From contig NZ_JAPFGB010000003.1 of assembly GCF_026241095.1 (NCBI RefSeq), forward strand, positions 1-64,000: 64,000 bases of DNA, read 5' to 3'. Under the pieces are notes generated by a model. It searched no databases. It was not told where the DNA came from and saw nothing but the letters and a program-made list of their open reading frames with translations. Made by a program: the position numbers and the translations under genes. This DNA comes from Saccharopolyspora sp. NFXS83. GTDB lineage: Bacteria > Actinomycetota > Actinomycetes > Mycobacteriales > Pseudonocardiaceae. This document shows positions 26,969 to 35,095 of the stretch, piece by piece. Numbering within the stretch: position 1 is the first letter of the stretch; every line of letters starts with the position of its first letter.

Positions 26969-27007
26969 GCGACTCGGCCCGGCACGCGGTGCCCGAACAC
27001 CTCCCCG

Positions 27008-27021
27008 GGGACTCTCGGCCC
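27008..27021 (+). promoter_or_regulatory. DosR/DevR-like box upstream of USP
   Basis: GGGACTCTCGGCCC is a perfect match to GGGNCNNNNGNCCC and lies 88 bases before ATG 27110. Chance matches are possible at this GC content, but its position agrees with the other boxes in the island. Confidence 0.45.
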
Positions 27022-27109
27022 TGTCGGTCCGTGTGACGCAGTGCGTGTAATCGGGTGCCGTGCAAGGCGACGCCGGGACCGGCGAACGATGTGGCGGAGG
27101 TGCAGCGCG

Positions 27110-27982
27110 ATGGCGCGGACGGTGGTTGTCGGGATCGATGGTTCGCCGTCGGCTATCCGCGCCGCTCGCTGGGCGGTTCGGGAGGCACGGCGGCGGTCGG
27201 CACAGCTGCACCTGCTGCACTGCGACGTCAAGTCGCTCGTCGTCGTGCCGGACATGCCGGTCGTGCCACCGCGGCAGACGTTTTTGGAGAGCGTCCGTGA
27301 GGAAGCCGAGGAATCCCTGCGGCTGGCGAAGGAGCAGGTGGGCGAAGTCGCACCGGACGTAGTCGTGGAGACCGAGTTCCGCATGGAGGCTCCGGCGAGC
27401 GGGCTCGTCGAGCAGTCCCGGCGAGCGGATCTGGTGGTGCTGGGCAGCCGTGGTCTCGGAGGGTTCACCGGGCTGCTGATCGGTTCGGTGGCGATCGCCG
27501 TGGCCGCACACGCCCGCAGCCCGGTCGCGGTGGTCCGCGGAGAGCACGATCCGGACCAGACCGATCCGGTCGTCGTCGGCGTCAGCGGTTCCGGACACGA
27601 TGCCGCCGCGCTGGGCTACGCCTTCGAGCTCGCCGCCGCACGGGAGGTGCCCCTGCGCGCGGTCCACGCCTGGCACTCCCTGGCGTGGGATGAGGCGCGC
27701 TTGCGGAACCGGATCGACGAGGGGTGGGCCGTGGTCCAGTCCGATGAGGAACGCCTCCTGACGGAGGTGCTGGCGGGCTGGTCGGACGAACACCCCGACG
27801 TCGTGGTGCAGCGCTTCGCACCGCTGAACAAACCCGCGCGGGCCTTGCTCACGCATGCGGAGCAGGCACAGCTCGTCGTGGTCGGAGCCCGGGGGCGGGG
27901 AGGTTTCACCGGGCTGGTGCTGGGGTCCACGAGCCAACAACTGGTGCAGCACTCACCGTGCCCGGTGGTGATCGCGCGGTGA
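27110..27982 (+). CDS. tandem-domain universal stress protein
   Basis: 290 aa from ATG 27110, with GGAGG about nine bases upstream. Domain 1: TVVVGIDGSPSAIRAARWAV and GSRGLGGFTGLLIGSVAIAV. Domain 2: PVVVGVSGSGHDAAALGYAF and GARGRGGFTGLVLGSTSQQL. Both ATP loops are intact. It is the closest intact relative of the broken USP at 19645-20046. It has a perfect DosR-like box upstream. It ends with the typical HSPCPVVIAR strand. Confidence 0.93.
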   Translation: MARTVVVGIDGSPSAIRAARWAVREARRRSAQLHLLHCDVKSLVVVPDMPVVPPRQTFLESVREEAEESLRLAKEQVGEVAPDVVVETEFRMEAPASGLVEQSRRADLVVLGSRGLGGFTGLLIGSVAIAVAAHARSPVAVVRGEHDPDQTDPVVVGVSGSGHDAAALGYAFELAAAREVPLRAVHAWHSLAWDEARLRNRIDEGWAVVQSDEERLLTEVLAGWSDEHPDVVVQRFAPLNKPARALLTHAEQAQLVVVGARGRGGFTGLVLGSTSQQLVQHSPCPVVIAR

Positions 27983-28174
27983 GGTGCGTGCCGTGCCGTT
28001 CCACGGTGTTCGCGGTCCACGGCGCCCGCGCCTTGCCCGCCGAGGCGAAAGATGCCGCCCTCCCCGGTATGTGGCCGCAGTCCTGAGAATTCCTGAGTGC
28101 GCCGCGGGTTCCGTTGAGCAGCAACGCTTTTGCCACGTTCCCGTGCCCGGTCGTCGCGACGCGCTGAGCGCGTA

Positions 28175-28188
28175 AGGCCCTCTGGCCC
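28175..28188 (-). promoter_or_regulatory. DosR/DevR-like box upstream of the Rv2004c-like gene
   Basis: On the minus strand it reads GGGCCAGAGGGCCT, one mismatch to GGGNCNNNNGNCCC, 79 bases before ATG 28268. The mycobacterial homologue of the downstream gene belongs to the DosR regulon, which is the main reason to list this site. Confidence 0.35.
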
Positions 28189-28267
28189 TGCCGCGTCCCC
28201 GAAGCGAACCGGGAGCCTGCACGGTGGACGGGCGTGCCAGGCGCGTCCGCGATCGGGTGGTCGGGAG

Positions 28268-29758
28268 ATGCGAGGGGGAGTGGTGGAGGAGGCGGACGAA
28301 AATTCGGTCGGAGAACGCCTGCCCGCGGCGGTCGCCGAGAGCCACACCGCTGTGCTGCTGTTCACCGGGGACCGCGCGTACAAGGTCAAGAAGCCGGTCG
28401 ACTTCGGTTTCCTGGACTTCAGCACGACCGGGGCCAGGGAACGGGCCTGCCGTCGTGAGGTCGACTTGAACCGCAGGCTGGCGCCGGACGTCTACCTCGA
28501 CGTGGCGCAGGCCCTGGACGGGCACGGCCGCACCTGCGACTGGATCGTGGTGATGCGGCGGATTCCCGCCGAACGCAGGTTGTCCACGGTGGTCCGGCAG
28601 CGTGGAGCTCCGCTCGCGGAGCTCGAACGGATCGCCCGGGTGCTGGCGTCGTTCCACAGCACCGCGCGGACGGGGGCGGACGTCGCGGCAGCGGGAAGGG
28701 CGCCTGCGCTGCGCGGGCGGTGGAGCGACAACGTCGCGGGGGTGGAACCGTTCGTCGGCGATGTCCTGGACTCCGAGGAATTCGAGGAGATCACCCGGTT
28801 GGCGCTGGAGTACGTCGACGGCCGGGCCCCGCTGCTGGATGAGCGCGCCCGCCGTGGATGCGTGGTGGACGGGCACGGCGATCTGGTCGCTGACGACATC
28901 TTCTGCTTGGATGACGGGCCGCGGCTGCTCGACTGCCTGGAGTTCGACGACGAGCTGCGGCACGTCGACGGACTCGACGACGCGGCGTTCCTGGCGATGG
29001 ATCTCGAACGCCTCGGAGCGGTGGATCTCGGGAGGCGGTTTCTGCGCTGGTACCGCGAGTTCTCCGGAGCGGAGGCCGCGGACTCGCTGGCCCATCACTA
29101 CCTCGCGTACCGGGCTTTCGTCCGTGCGAAGGTCGCCTGCCTGCGGCACGCCCAGGGGGCGGCGGGAGCGGCTGATGAGGCCCGCCTGCTGGCGGACATG
29201 ACCCGCGCGCACCTGCGGGCCGGGCAAGTGCGCCTGGTGCTGGTGGGAGGCTTGCCGGGAACCGGCAAGTCGACGGTGTCGGGTTCGCTCGCGGACCGGC
29301 TGGGGGCGGTGCTGCTCAGCACCGACCGGGTGCGCCGCGAACTCGCGGCCGGTCGGGACGAGCCCGCGCACGCCGGGTACGGGCGCGGGCTGTACGCGGC
29401 GGAGCACGTGCACGGGACCTACTCAGAGCTGCTCGCGAGGGCGCGGACGCTGCTGGAGCACGGCGAGAGCGTCGTGCTCGACGCCAGCTGGAGCAAGGCG
29501 GACGAACGGGCTCGGGCCCGGCACCTCGCCCAGCTGGCCCGCTGCGCATCGGTCGAACTGCGCTGCACGGCCGCCGGATACGTGACCGCCGGGCGGATCG
29601 CGGACCGGACGGGCGACCTCTCGGACGCGACCCCGGACATCGCCGCGCGGATGGCCGCCGATTTCGCGGAGTGGCCCGAGGCCCAGAACGTCGACACCTC
29701 TGGCTCGCCGCAGGAGGCGATCGCCGCGGCGCGGAGAGCCTTCACCGAGCCGGGATGA
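28268..29758 (+). CDS. aminoglycoside-phosphotransferase-like / AAA ATPase fusion (Rv2004c-like)
   Basis: 496 aa from ATG 28268; GTG starts at 28280 and 28283 are alternatives. Residues ~20-330 are a degenerate phosphotransferase/kinase domain (LLFTGDRAYKVKKPVDFGFLD, then VVDGHGDLVADDIFCLDDGP). Residues ~335-490 are a P-loop kinase with Walker A GGLPGTGKST and LDASWSKADERARARHLAQL, resembling shikimate/zeta-type kinases. This two-domain layout is that of Rv2004c, a conserved DosR-regulon protein whose substrate is unknown. It follows a plus-strand USP after a gap of about 285 bases that contains the box at 28175. Confidence 0.88.
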   Translation: MRGGVVEEADENSVGERLPAAVAESHTAVLLFTGDRAYKVKKPVDFGFLDFSTTGARERACRREVDLNRRLAPDVYLDVAQALDGHGRTCDWIVVMRRIPAERRLSTVVRQRGAPLAELERIARVLASFHSTARTGADVAAAGRAPALRGRWSDNVAGVEPFVGDVLDSEEFEEITRLALEYVDGRAPLLDERARRGCVVDGHGDLVADDIFCLDDGPRLLDCLEFDDELRHVDGLDDAAFLAMDLERLGAVDLGRRFLRWYREFSGAEAADSLAHHYLAYRAFVRAKVACLRHAQGAAGAADEARLLADMTRAHLRAGQVRLVLVGGLPGTGKSTVSGSLADRLGAVLLSTDRVRRELAAGRDEPAHAGYGRGLYAAEHVHGTYSELLARARTLLEHGESVVLDASWSKADERARARHLAQLARCASVELRCTAAGYVTAGRIADRTGDLSDATPDIAARMAADFAEWPEAQNVDTSGSPQEAIAAARRAFTEPG

Positions 29759-29798
29759 GCGCTGGGTCCGCGGAGGCCGAAGCCGGAAGGGGAGATCG

Positions 29799-29990
29799 AT
29801 GCGAGCGGAGACCGTGGTGTGAGTCGAGGGCGAAACCGCGTCGCGACGGGTCGTGCGCGAAGCACGTCGGCGGGGGAGTCCGCTCCGCGTGGTCGTGGTG
29901 CGGTCCTTGCACGAGCGCCCCTGGGGTGCTGAGTTGCCGATGCTCGGCGACCACGGCACGGCGACGCCGGCGGGTCCGTGCTCGGCGGCG
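29799..29990 (+). pseudogene. universal stress protein N-terminal fragment
   Basis: From ATG 29799 the frame reads MRAETVV, stop, VEGETASRRVVREARRRGSP, LRVVVVRSLHERPWG. This is the beginning of a USP with a TGA where the VVVGVDGS glycine should be. After about 60 codons the homology ends, and no second half follows. An SD-like GGGGAG precedes the ATG, so expression of a 7-residue peptide would be the only product. The 29990-30262 stretch beyond it holds nothing recognisable. Confidence 0.7.
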
Positions 29991-30261
29991 TGGCGTTGCA
30001 CGCGATCCGCCGAGCCCAGTGGGAGCGTTCGGCGAGACCCGCCGAGGTGCCCGTGGGCGCAGACGTGGACGCGGCACGCCGTCGAGTTGTTCAGCATGGG
30101 GCCCGGAGGCCCGGAGGCCCGGATGCGCATAGGTGGCGCTGTCGCGACGGATCTCCTCCTGCGGCGGCTCGCCGTGTGATCCTTCGCCGCGGGTGCTCGA
30201 TCGGAGAAGAGACGGCGAGATCGCGCAGGAAGTTCGCGCACAGGACGTCGTGGCGCGAGCG

Positions 30262-30588
30262 GCGGCGGCCTCGCTTCTCCGCGCACCACCAGGACCGGGC
30301 ACGGTGCGTGGTGGATCGTCGCTTGGCTGGTGGAACTGGGCAGCAACTTGCTGAAGCCATGCGGGCGCCCACCACAAGGAGGCGGGCTCTCGCGGCGTGG
30401 GCGAGCAGGTCGGCCGCAGTCGAACCGCGTTCGACGAAGCGGTCCACAACGACGTCCGGATACCGCTCGCCAGCAGCGCACCACGTTAGGGAGGGTCTCC
30501 GCGTGGCCCGCGCACTTCGACGATCTGCCCTTGCGGTCGTCCGAATAAACACCTTCGACGACCAGCAGTCACCGACCTGAACCATCAT
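30262..30588 (-). pseudogene. universal stress protein, internally deleted and frameshifted
   Basis: On the minus strand a frame from ATG 30588 gives YPDVVVDRFVERGSTAADLL, then AHAARARLLVVGAR. It shifts frame near 30360 into GFSKLLPSSTSQATIHHAPC, then PVLVVRGE. This is the C-terminal half of a USP. The N-terminal VGxDGS half is missing. A DosR-like box lies 77 bases upstream of the remaining start, so the promoter may outlive the gene. Confidence 0.7.
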
Positions 30589-30665
30589 GTCGTGTCACCT
30601 CGCGCGACCTCGCGGCCGACTTTTCCCTTCCTGACCCAAGGTCGCGCGGAAACCGGTGACGAGAA

Positions 30666-30679
30666 GTGCCGAGAGTCCC
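30666..30679 (-). promoter_or_regulatory. DosR/DevR-like box upstream of the decayed USP
   Basis: On the minus strand it reads GGGACTCTCGGCAC, identical to the box at 27008 except for one base, and 77 bases before the start of the dead USP. The near-identity to 27008 is the main support. Confidence 0.4.
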
Positions 30680-30749
30680 GATCGCCGTCACGTGGGACGA
30701 GGAGACGCGGCGAGCGGATTCGCACTCGGTCGATGCCCGCGTCGCAGCC

Positions 30750-31009
30750 TTAGTTCCGGAACGTCGCCGGGTGACCGGTCGCTTGTTCAACGTCCGCGAT
30801 GGACGCGTCGAGCAGTTGGTGGGCGAGGTCGGACAGTGCCCGGGCCGTCGCCAACTCCGCGCCGATCGCAGGGATATTCGTATCGCCGGGATTTCGTCTG
30901 GCCAGTCCTCTGCCCGCGATGTCGTCGCGGGTGTGCAGGCGGGCGTCCGCTTAGGTGTGGTCGCTGTGCTCGGAGATGTTCACCAGCACTGTCCATCGTT
31001 CCGTGCGCG
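30750..31009 (-). pseudogene. DUF1876 (Rv1738-like) dormancy protein, interrupted by a stop
   Basis: On the minus strand the frame reads TERWTVLVNISEHSDHT, TAA, ADARLHTRDDIAGRGLARRN, PGDTNIPAIGAELATARALS, DLAHQLLDASIADVEQATGH, TAA. This is the whole DUF1876 fold, closely following Rv1738 (WTVDISIDEHEG, ARLNPADRNVPEIGDEL, ARALSDL). An in-frame TAA at 30951-30953 replaces the residue after HT. There is also no good start codon before WTV. Rv1738 is among the strongest DosR-induced genes in M. tuberculosis. The gene is probably dead, unless translation restarts after the stop. Confidence 0.75.
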
Positions 31010-31069
31010 TGGGCCCCTTCCTTTCTCGTCAACGAGGCCAGGGTGTGGTGGTCTTCGGGCGAGTTCACA

Positions 31070-31083
31070 GGGGCCAAAGCCCT
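31070..31083 (-). promoter_or_regulatory. DosR/DevR-like box upstream of the DUF1876 pseudogene
   Basis: The plus strand reads GGGGCCAAAGCCCT, one mismatch to the core on the minus strand, about 60 bases upstream of the dead Rv1738-like gene. It shares GGCCAAAG with the box at 41204. The identity of the downstream gene makes this one more believable than the match score alone. Confidence 0.4.
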
Positions 31084-31143
31084 CGGTCGCCGGATCTGGC
31101 CGTGGAGGGGTGCTGCGCCTGTCACCCGGGGACGGGACGGGCG

Positions 31144-31548
31144 TCATTGCCTGCGGGGCGTGGGGGGCTGTCGCTTTCTTCCCCCTCCGGGGCGGGAAGT
31201 AGCGGAAGAACCGAGCGCGCGGGCTGCCGCGGCGAGGAACACGAGCTCCAGCACCAGGCTCGCCCAGCCCGCTGGTTCCCAGGACTCCTCGCGGAAGCCG
31301 GGCAGACCCGTGGTGCGGCTCAGCACGAATCCGAGGAACATGCCCGCGCTCACTGCGCTGCCGAGCAACCACGCCCAGGTCGACGGTCGACGCAGTACGG
31401 TGTACGCGACGCCCAGCAGCAGAACGGCACCCACGACGAATAGAACGCCCAGATAGGTGGCGTCCTCGAAGCTGTCCGGTGCGAGGACGAGATGGATCAC
31501 CGCGAGGAGCGTGGAAGCGGCGGCGGCGGTGTAGCTGGTGGCGCGCAT
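31144..31548 (-). CDS. small integral membrane protein, four helices
   Basis: 134 aa from ATG 31548, with GGAGG four bases upstream. Four hydrophobic segments are visible: TLLAVIHLVLA, YLGVLFVVGAVLLLGVAYTV, WLLGSAVSAGMFLGFVL and ASLVLELVFLAAAARAL. A basic Pro/Gly-rich tail follows. The spacing suggests a four-helix inner-membrane protein of the kind found beside stress genes in actinomycetes. I do not recognise a named family. The 31549-31848 gap upstream holds only its promoter region and a weak GCCCG-TTT-CGGGC hairpin. Confidence 0.75.
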   Translation of the reverse strand: MRATSYTAAAASTLLAVIHLVLAPDSFEDATYLGVLFVVGAVLLLGVAYTVLRRPSTWAWLLGSAVSAGMFLGFVLSRTTGLPGFREESWEPAGWASLVLELVFLAAAARALGSSATSRPGGGRKRQPPTPRRQ

Positions 31549-31848
31549 GGGCCCTCCGTTCCTGTGCTGTGCGGATCGGAAGCCTGTTCGGCGCAGGTGC
31601 TCAATGCGTTCCGCCGTTCCGCTCCTGCGGTGCCGACGGCTTCCGCGTCGGAACATCCGCGCTCACCCATGATGGGGGCGGGAGAGACCGTCGAACATTG
31701 CCGATGGTCCCGGTCGTGCCACTCCCCGGGCGGTGCCGCTGGGAACAGGCGAAAGCCCGTTTCGGGCCCACCGGCGGTGCGATCCTTGCGAAGGATTGGA
31801 GGGCGCCCGGAGGCGTTCGACGCCGAACGCCGTTGCCGGTTGTGGATG

Positions 31849-33864
31849 CTACCGATGCGGAGACCCTGGGTTCGGGCCTGTGATGCCGCGTCGCAGTTCG
31901 CCGGGCCGGTGGCGTTCTGGTTCGTGGTAGCGGTCGTGGGAGGACGGCAGCTGCCAGGGCACGCTGGTGATCATGACCCCTGGTTCGAACCGCAGCCGGG
32001 TCTTCAGTCGCAGCGCGCTCTGGTTGTGCAGCGCGTTGTCCCACCAGCGGCCGAAGACGTACTCCGGGATGTAGACGATGACCACGTCACGCGGGCTTGT
32101 TCTCCGAAGGTCGCGGACGTACTGCACGACGGGCCGAGTGATCTCCCGGTAAGGCGATTCGAGCACCTTGAGCGGGACGGGTATCTCGTTGCGCTGCCAC
32201 GTCTGCTCGAGGAGTTGGGTATCGGCGTCCTCGACGTTCACGGTGATCGCGGTGAGATCGTCCGGGCGGGTCGCCCGCGCGTAGGCCAGGGCGCGCAGGA
32301 CCGGCTTGTGGACGTTGGAGACCAGTACCACCGCGTGCACGCGGGCTGGGAACATGGTGTCCTCGTCCTCCGGCTCGAGTTCCTGCTGCACCAGGTCGTA
32401 GTGGCGGCGGATGCCGCGCATCAGCACGAACAACACCGGTACGACTATCACGACCAGGTAAGCACCGTGGGAGAACTTCGTGACCAGCACGATCGCCAAC
32501 ACCAGACCGGTCATCGCCGCCCCTGCCGTGTTGATCAGCCTCGCGCGGTACTGGCGTCGGCGTTTCGCATTGTCGGTGGTCGAGGCCAGTTCGCGGTTCC
32601 AATGCCGCACCATGCCCGCCTGGGCGAGGGTGAACGACGTGAACACGCCGAGGATGTAGAGCTGGATGAGGCGGGTGGTCGATCCCTCGAACAACCAGAT
32701 CAAGGCTCCTGCGGCGGACGCAAGCAGGACGATCCCGTTCGAGAAGGCCAGTCGATCTCCGCGAGTGTGCAGCTGTCGCGGCATGTAGCGGTGCCGTGCC
32801 AGCAGCGAGGTCAGCAACGGAAACCCGCTGTATGCGGTGTTCGCGGCCAGGACCAGGATCAGCGTTGCCGTGGCCTGCACGTAGTAGAAGCCCGGACTGG
32901 CCGTCCCGCCGAACACCGCCGCCGCGATCTGGGCGATCACGGTGCGCTGCGGTTCGTTCGCGCAGTCGCCAGGTAGACCGATCAGGTCGCAGGGGTTCTC
33001 CGCGTAGTGCACTCCGCTGATCAACGCCAACGCGGTGACCCCTGCGAACATCGTGATCGCGATCAATCCGGTCGCGGCCATCGTGGCCGCCGCGTTCTCG
33101 GCTTTGGGCCGGCGAAAGGCCGGGACGCCGTTGGAGATCGCTTCCATACCGGTCAGGGCAGTGCAACCCGAGGCGAACGTCCGCAGCAACAGGAACAGCA
33201 GCGCGAAGGTGCTCCACGAAGAATGCTCCGGCCGAACATCGTACGCAGCACTCTGGGCTACCGGGGCGGCCCCGACCAACGTCTCTACCAACCCGGTAGC
33301 GATCATGACCAGTACACCGGCGATGAACAGGTAGCTCGGCAAAGCGAAGATGCGGCCCGACTCGCGCATCCCGCGCAAGTTCAACGCCGTGAGCACGATG
33401 ACGAACCCGATGCCGAGTTCCACCCGGTACGGGTTCAGCTCGGTGAACGCGGAGATGATGTTGTCCACTCCCGCCGACACTGACACCGACACGGTGAGCA
33501 CGTAGTCGACCATCAGCGCACCGGCCACGACCAGCCCGGCTGAGGGGCCGAGGTTTTCCGAGGCCACAGCGTAGGAACCGCCTCCGGACGGATAAGCACG
33601 CACGACCTGCCGGTAGGAGATCGTCACGACAGCCAGGAGAAGCATTACCGCCGCGCCCGCCCACCAAGCCAGGTGCAGCACTGCCACCCCGCCCAAAGCG
33701 AGTACCAGGAGAATCTCCTGGCTCGCATAGGCGACGGAGGAGAATGGATCGCTGGCGAACAGGGGAAGCGCCAGCCGCTTCGGCAACAACGTCTCGGCGA
33801 GCTGGTCGCTGCGCACCGGCCGCCCCACGACCAACCGCTTCAACCACGTCGCAGCCCCCTGCAC
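31849..33864 (-). CDS. APC-superfamily permease, KimA-like
   Basis: 671 aa from GTG 33864. About twelve transmembrane helices fill residues ~35-490, starting after the amphipathic LFASDPFSSVAYASQEILLV segment typical of the KimA/YdaO group. That group includes high-affinity potassium importers. A cytosolic domain of about 180 residues (ARVHAVVLVSNVHKPVLRAL onward) has a USP-like alternating strand pattern, as in other members. Potassium is the best-known substrate of the group, but I cannot assign it here. No c-di-AMP riboswitch pattern was seen upstream. No SD is strong. The genes around it are stress related. Confidence 0.85.
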   Translation of the reverse strand: MQGAATWLKRLVVGRPVRSDQLAETLLPKRLALPLFASDPFSSVAYASQEILLVLALGGVAVLHLAWWAGAAVMLLLAVVTISYRQVVRAYPSGGGSYAVASENLGPSAGLVVAGALMVDYVLTVSVSVSAGVDNIISAFTELNPYRVELGIGFVIVLTALNLRGMRESGRIFALPSYLFIAGVLVMIATGLVETLVGAAPVAQSAAYDVRPEHSSWSTFALLFLLLRTFASGCTALTGMEAISNGVPAFRRPKAENAAATMAATGLIAITMFAGVTALALISGVHYAENPCDLIGLPGDCANEPQRTVIAQIAAAVFGGTASPGFYYVQATATLILVLAANTAYSGFPLLTSLLARHRYMPRQLHTRGDRLAFSNGIVLLASAAGALIWLFEGSTTRLIQLYILGVFTSFTLAQAGMVRHWNRELASTTDNAKRRRQYRARLINTAGAAMTGLVLAIVLVTKFSHGAYLVVIVVPVLFVLMRGIRRHYDLVQQELEPEDEDTMFPARVHAVVLVSNVHKPVLRALAYARATRPDDLTAITVNVEDADTQLLEQTWQRNEIPVPLKVLESPYREITRPVVQYVRDLRRTSPRDVVIVYIPEYVFGRWWDNALHNQSALRLKTRLRFEPGVMITSVPWQLPSSHDRYHEPERHRPGELRRGITGPNPGSPHR

Positions 33865-34031
33865 ACCTGGAGCATAGGGTCACCGCCCGCATCGACGCTG
33901 CTCAGAACACTCCCCCGTGAGGCCCTGCGCTGCTCGGGACGGGGAGCCCGACTTTCCGCCGCCCGTAATCCGGAGTGAGCCTCCCCGGAGTCACGTGAGG
34001 TAACGCGCTGGACGCGTCCGTGCGCCCACGG

Positions 34032-34045
34032 GGGCCGATAGGCCC
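34032..34045 (+). promoter_or_regulatory. DosR/DevR-like box upstream of orphan pup
   Basis: GGGCCGATAGGCCC is a perfect match to GGGNCNNNNGNCCC with clean dyad ends, 72 bases before ATG 34118. The distance matches that of the other boxes (58-88 bases). Confidence 0.45.
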
Positions 34046-34117
34046 TGCACGCCAGCAGTCGGGCGGCGGCACTCTCGACTTCGGAATCGGACCGCGAAGC
34101 GGCGGACGGAGTGCGTG

Positions 34118-34315
34118 ATGCGTCGAGGCGAACGCAAGCACCGGCATGACGATCGAGATGTCGAGACAGGAGTTCCCGATGTCGGCGCATCGGGGCCTGA
34201 GCGGCGGGAGGGGCTCGACGATGCCACCGAGTCCGTGCTCGACGACATCGATGCACTCCTCGACGAGGAAGCCGAAGAATTCGTGCGTTCCTACGTGCAG
34301 AAGGGCGGCCAGTAG
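34118..34315 (+). CDS. pup: prokaryotic ubiquitin-like protein Pup, orphan copy
   Basis: 65 aa from ATG 34118 (a GTG precedes it in frame at 34115), with GGAG six bases upstream. The basic, disordered N-terminus (RRGERKHRHDDRD) differs from usual Pup. From residue 28 on it is canonical: ERREGLDDATESVLDDIDAL, then LDEEAEEFVRSYVQKGGQ. The middle is the helix that binds the Mpa/ARC coiled coils. The C-terminal GGQ needs deamidation by Dop before PafA can ligate it to target lysines. Normally pup sits in a dop-pup-prcB-prcA cluster. None of those genes is nearby, so this is probably a second, separately regulated Pup. A perfect DosR-like box upstream hints at hypoxic induction. Confidence 0.92.
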   Translation: MRRGERKHRHDDRDVETGVPDVGASGPERREGLDDATESVLDDIDALLDEEAEEFVRSYVQKGGQ

Positions 34316-34446
34316 CCGCGTCGTCGCCGAGGTCTGATCGGTCGCCGTTCGCCCACTCCGCCTGGGCGGTGGTCACGGCGACAAGATGGGGAGGATTCAT
34401 GCTCGTCTCGGAGGCCTACCATCCCGGAGCGCTCACCTGTTCAAGC

Positions 34447-34480
34447 AAGGGGTCGCTGGTTCGAACCCAGTTGCGCCCAC
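34447..34480 (+). other. tRNA 3'-end fragment, probable integration (att) site
   Basis: GGTCGCTGGTTCGAACCCAG followed by TTGCGCCCAC is a T-arm (GCTGG/CCAGT around TTCGAAC) plus the 3' half of an acceptor stem. No D-arm or 5' acceptor half is found upstream, so it is not a functional tRNA. On the minus strand it translates to GATGFEPATP, the well-known readthrough of tRNA T-arms. A tyrosine integrase starts about 90 bases downstream, as in many tRNA-integrated elements. Confidence 0.65.
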
Positions 34481-34567
34481 TTTGGTTGCCTGACCAGTGA
34501 AAACGGGGTTTCCGTCGAGGGGTGCTCCGCTCTGCGCAGGGCCACAGCGAGCCCTTAATTTTGCCCC

Positions 34568-35095
34568 ATGCGGGAGCAGTGGGACGGCCTGATCAGGGAC
34601 TACGGCAAGGCGCTGAAGCGCGAGAACAAGTCCCCCAAGACCATCGAGCTCTACGTATCGACGGCGACTTGGTTCGCAGACTGGCTCGCAAAGCAAGACC
34701 GCCTTGGCGACATCGCTGACGTCACCCGGGCCGACATCGGTGACTGGATCACGGAACTGCTGGAGACCCGCAAACCCGCGACCGCCAACGGCCGATTCCG
34801 GGCGCTACAGCAGTGGTTCCACTTCCTGGTCGACGAGGACGAGATCACTGAATCGCCGATGCAGCGGATGAAGCCTCCGCAGATCCCCGAGGTCCTGGTG
34901 CCGGTCGTTCCGTTGGCCACCGTCAAGGCGCTGCTCAAGCAGTGTGAGGGCAAGGATCTGATCAGTCGCCGCGACGCCGGGATCATCCGGCTGCTCATCG
35001 ATACCTGCGGGCGCCTGTCGGAGGTCGCCGGTCTCAAGGCCGACGACCTCGACTTGGAACAGGGCCAGGTGCTGGGCCACGACGAGGGTGACGCG
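34568..35095 (+). pseudogene. tyrosine recombinase (phage-type integrase), 3'-truncated
   Basis: From ATG 34568 the frame has the N-terminal SAM-like core-binding domain (KSPKTIELYVSTATWFADWL). The start of the catalytic domain follows, with the first catalytic arginine in DTCGRLSEVAGLKADDL. After about residue 175 the protein becomes unrelated low-complexity sequence and never reaches the HxxR or Tyr motifs. It cannot recombine DNA. It lies next to the tRNA fragment, so it is probably the relic of an integrated element. Confidence 0.8.

Noticed and set aside
30666-31202. Plus-strand open frame starting MPRVPIAVTWDEE
   Set aside because: It is antisense to the DUF1876 remnant, whose fold is plainly readable on the minus strand, and it shows no family features.
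33865-34117. Possible c-di-AMP (ydaO-type) riboswitch before the KimA-like permease
   Set aside because: I looked for the conserved GC-rich stems and the pseudo-symmetric core upstream of GTG 33864 and did not see them.
34433-34696. Minus-strand frame ending GATGFEPATPCLNR
   Set aside because: This is the usual spurious translation of a tRNA T-arm. It was used as evidence for the tRNA fragment rather than called as a gene.
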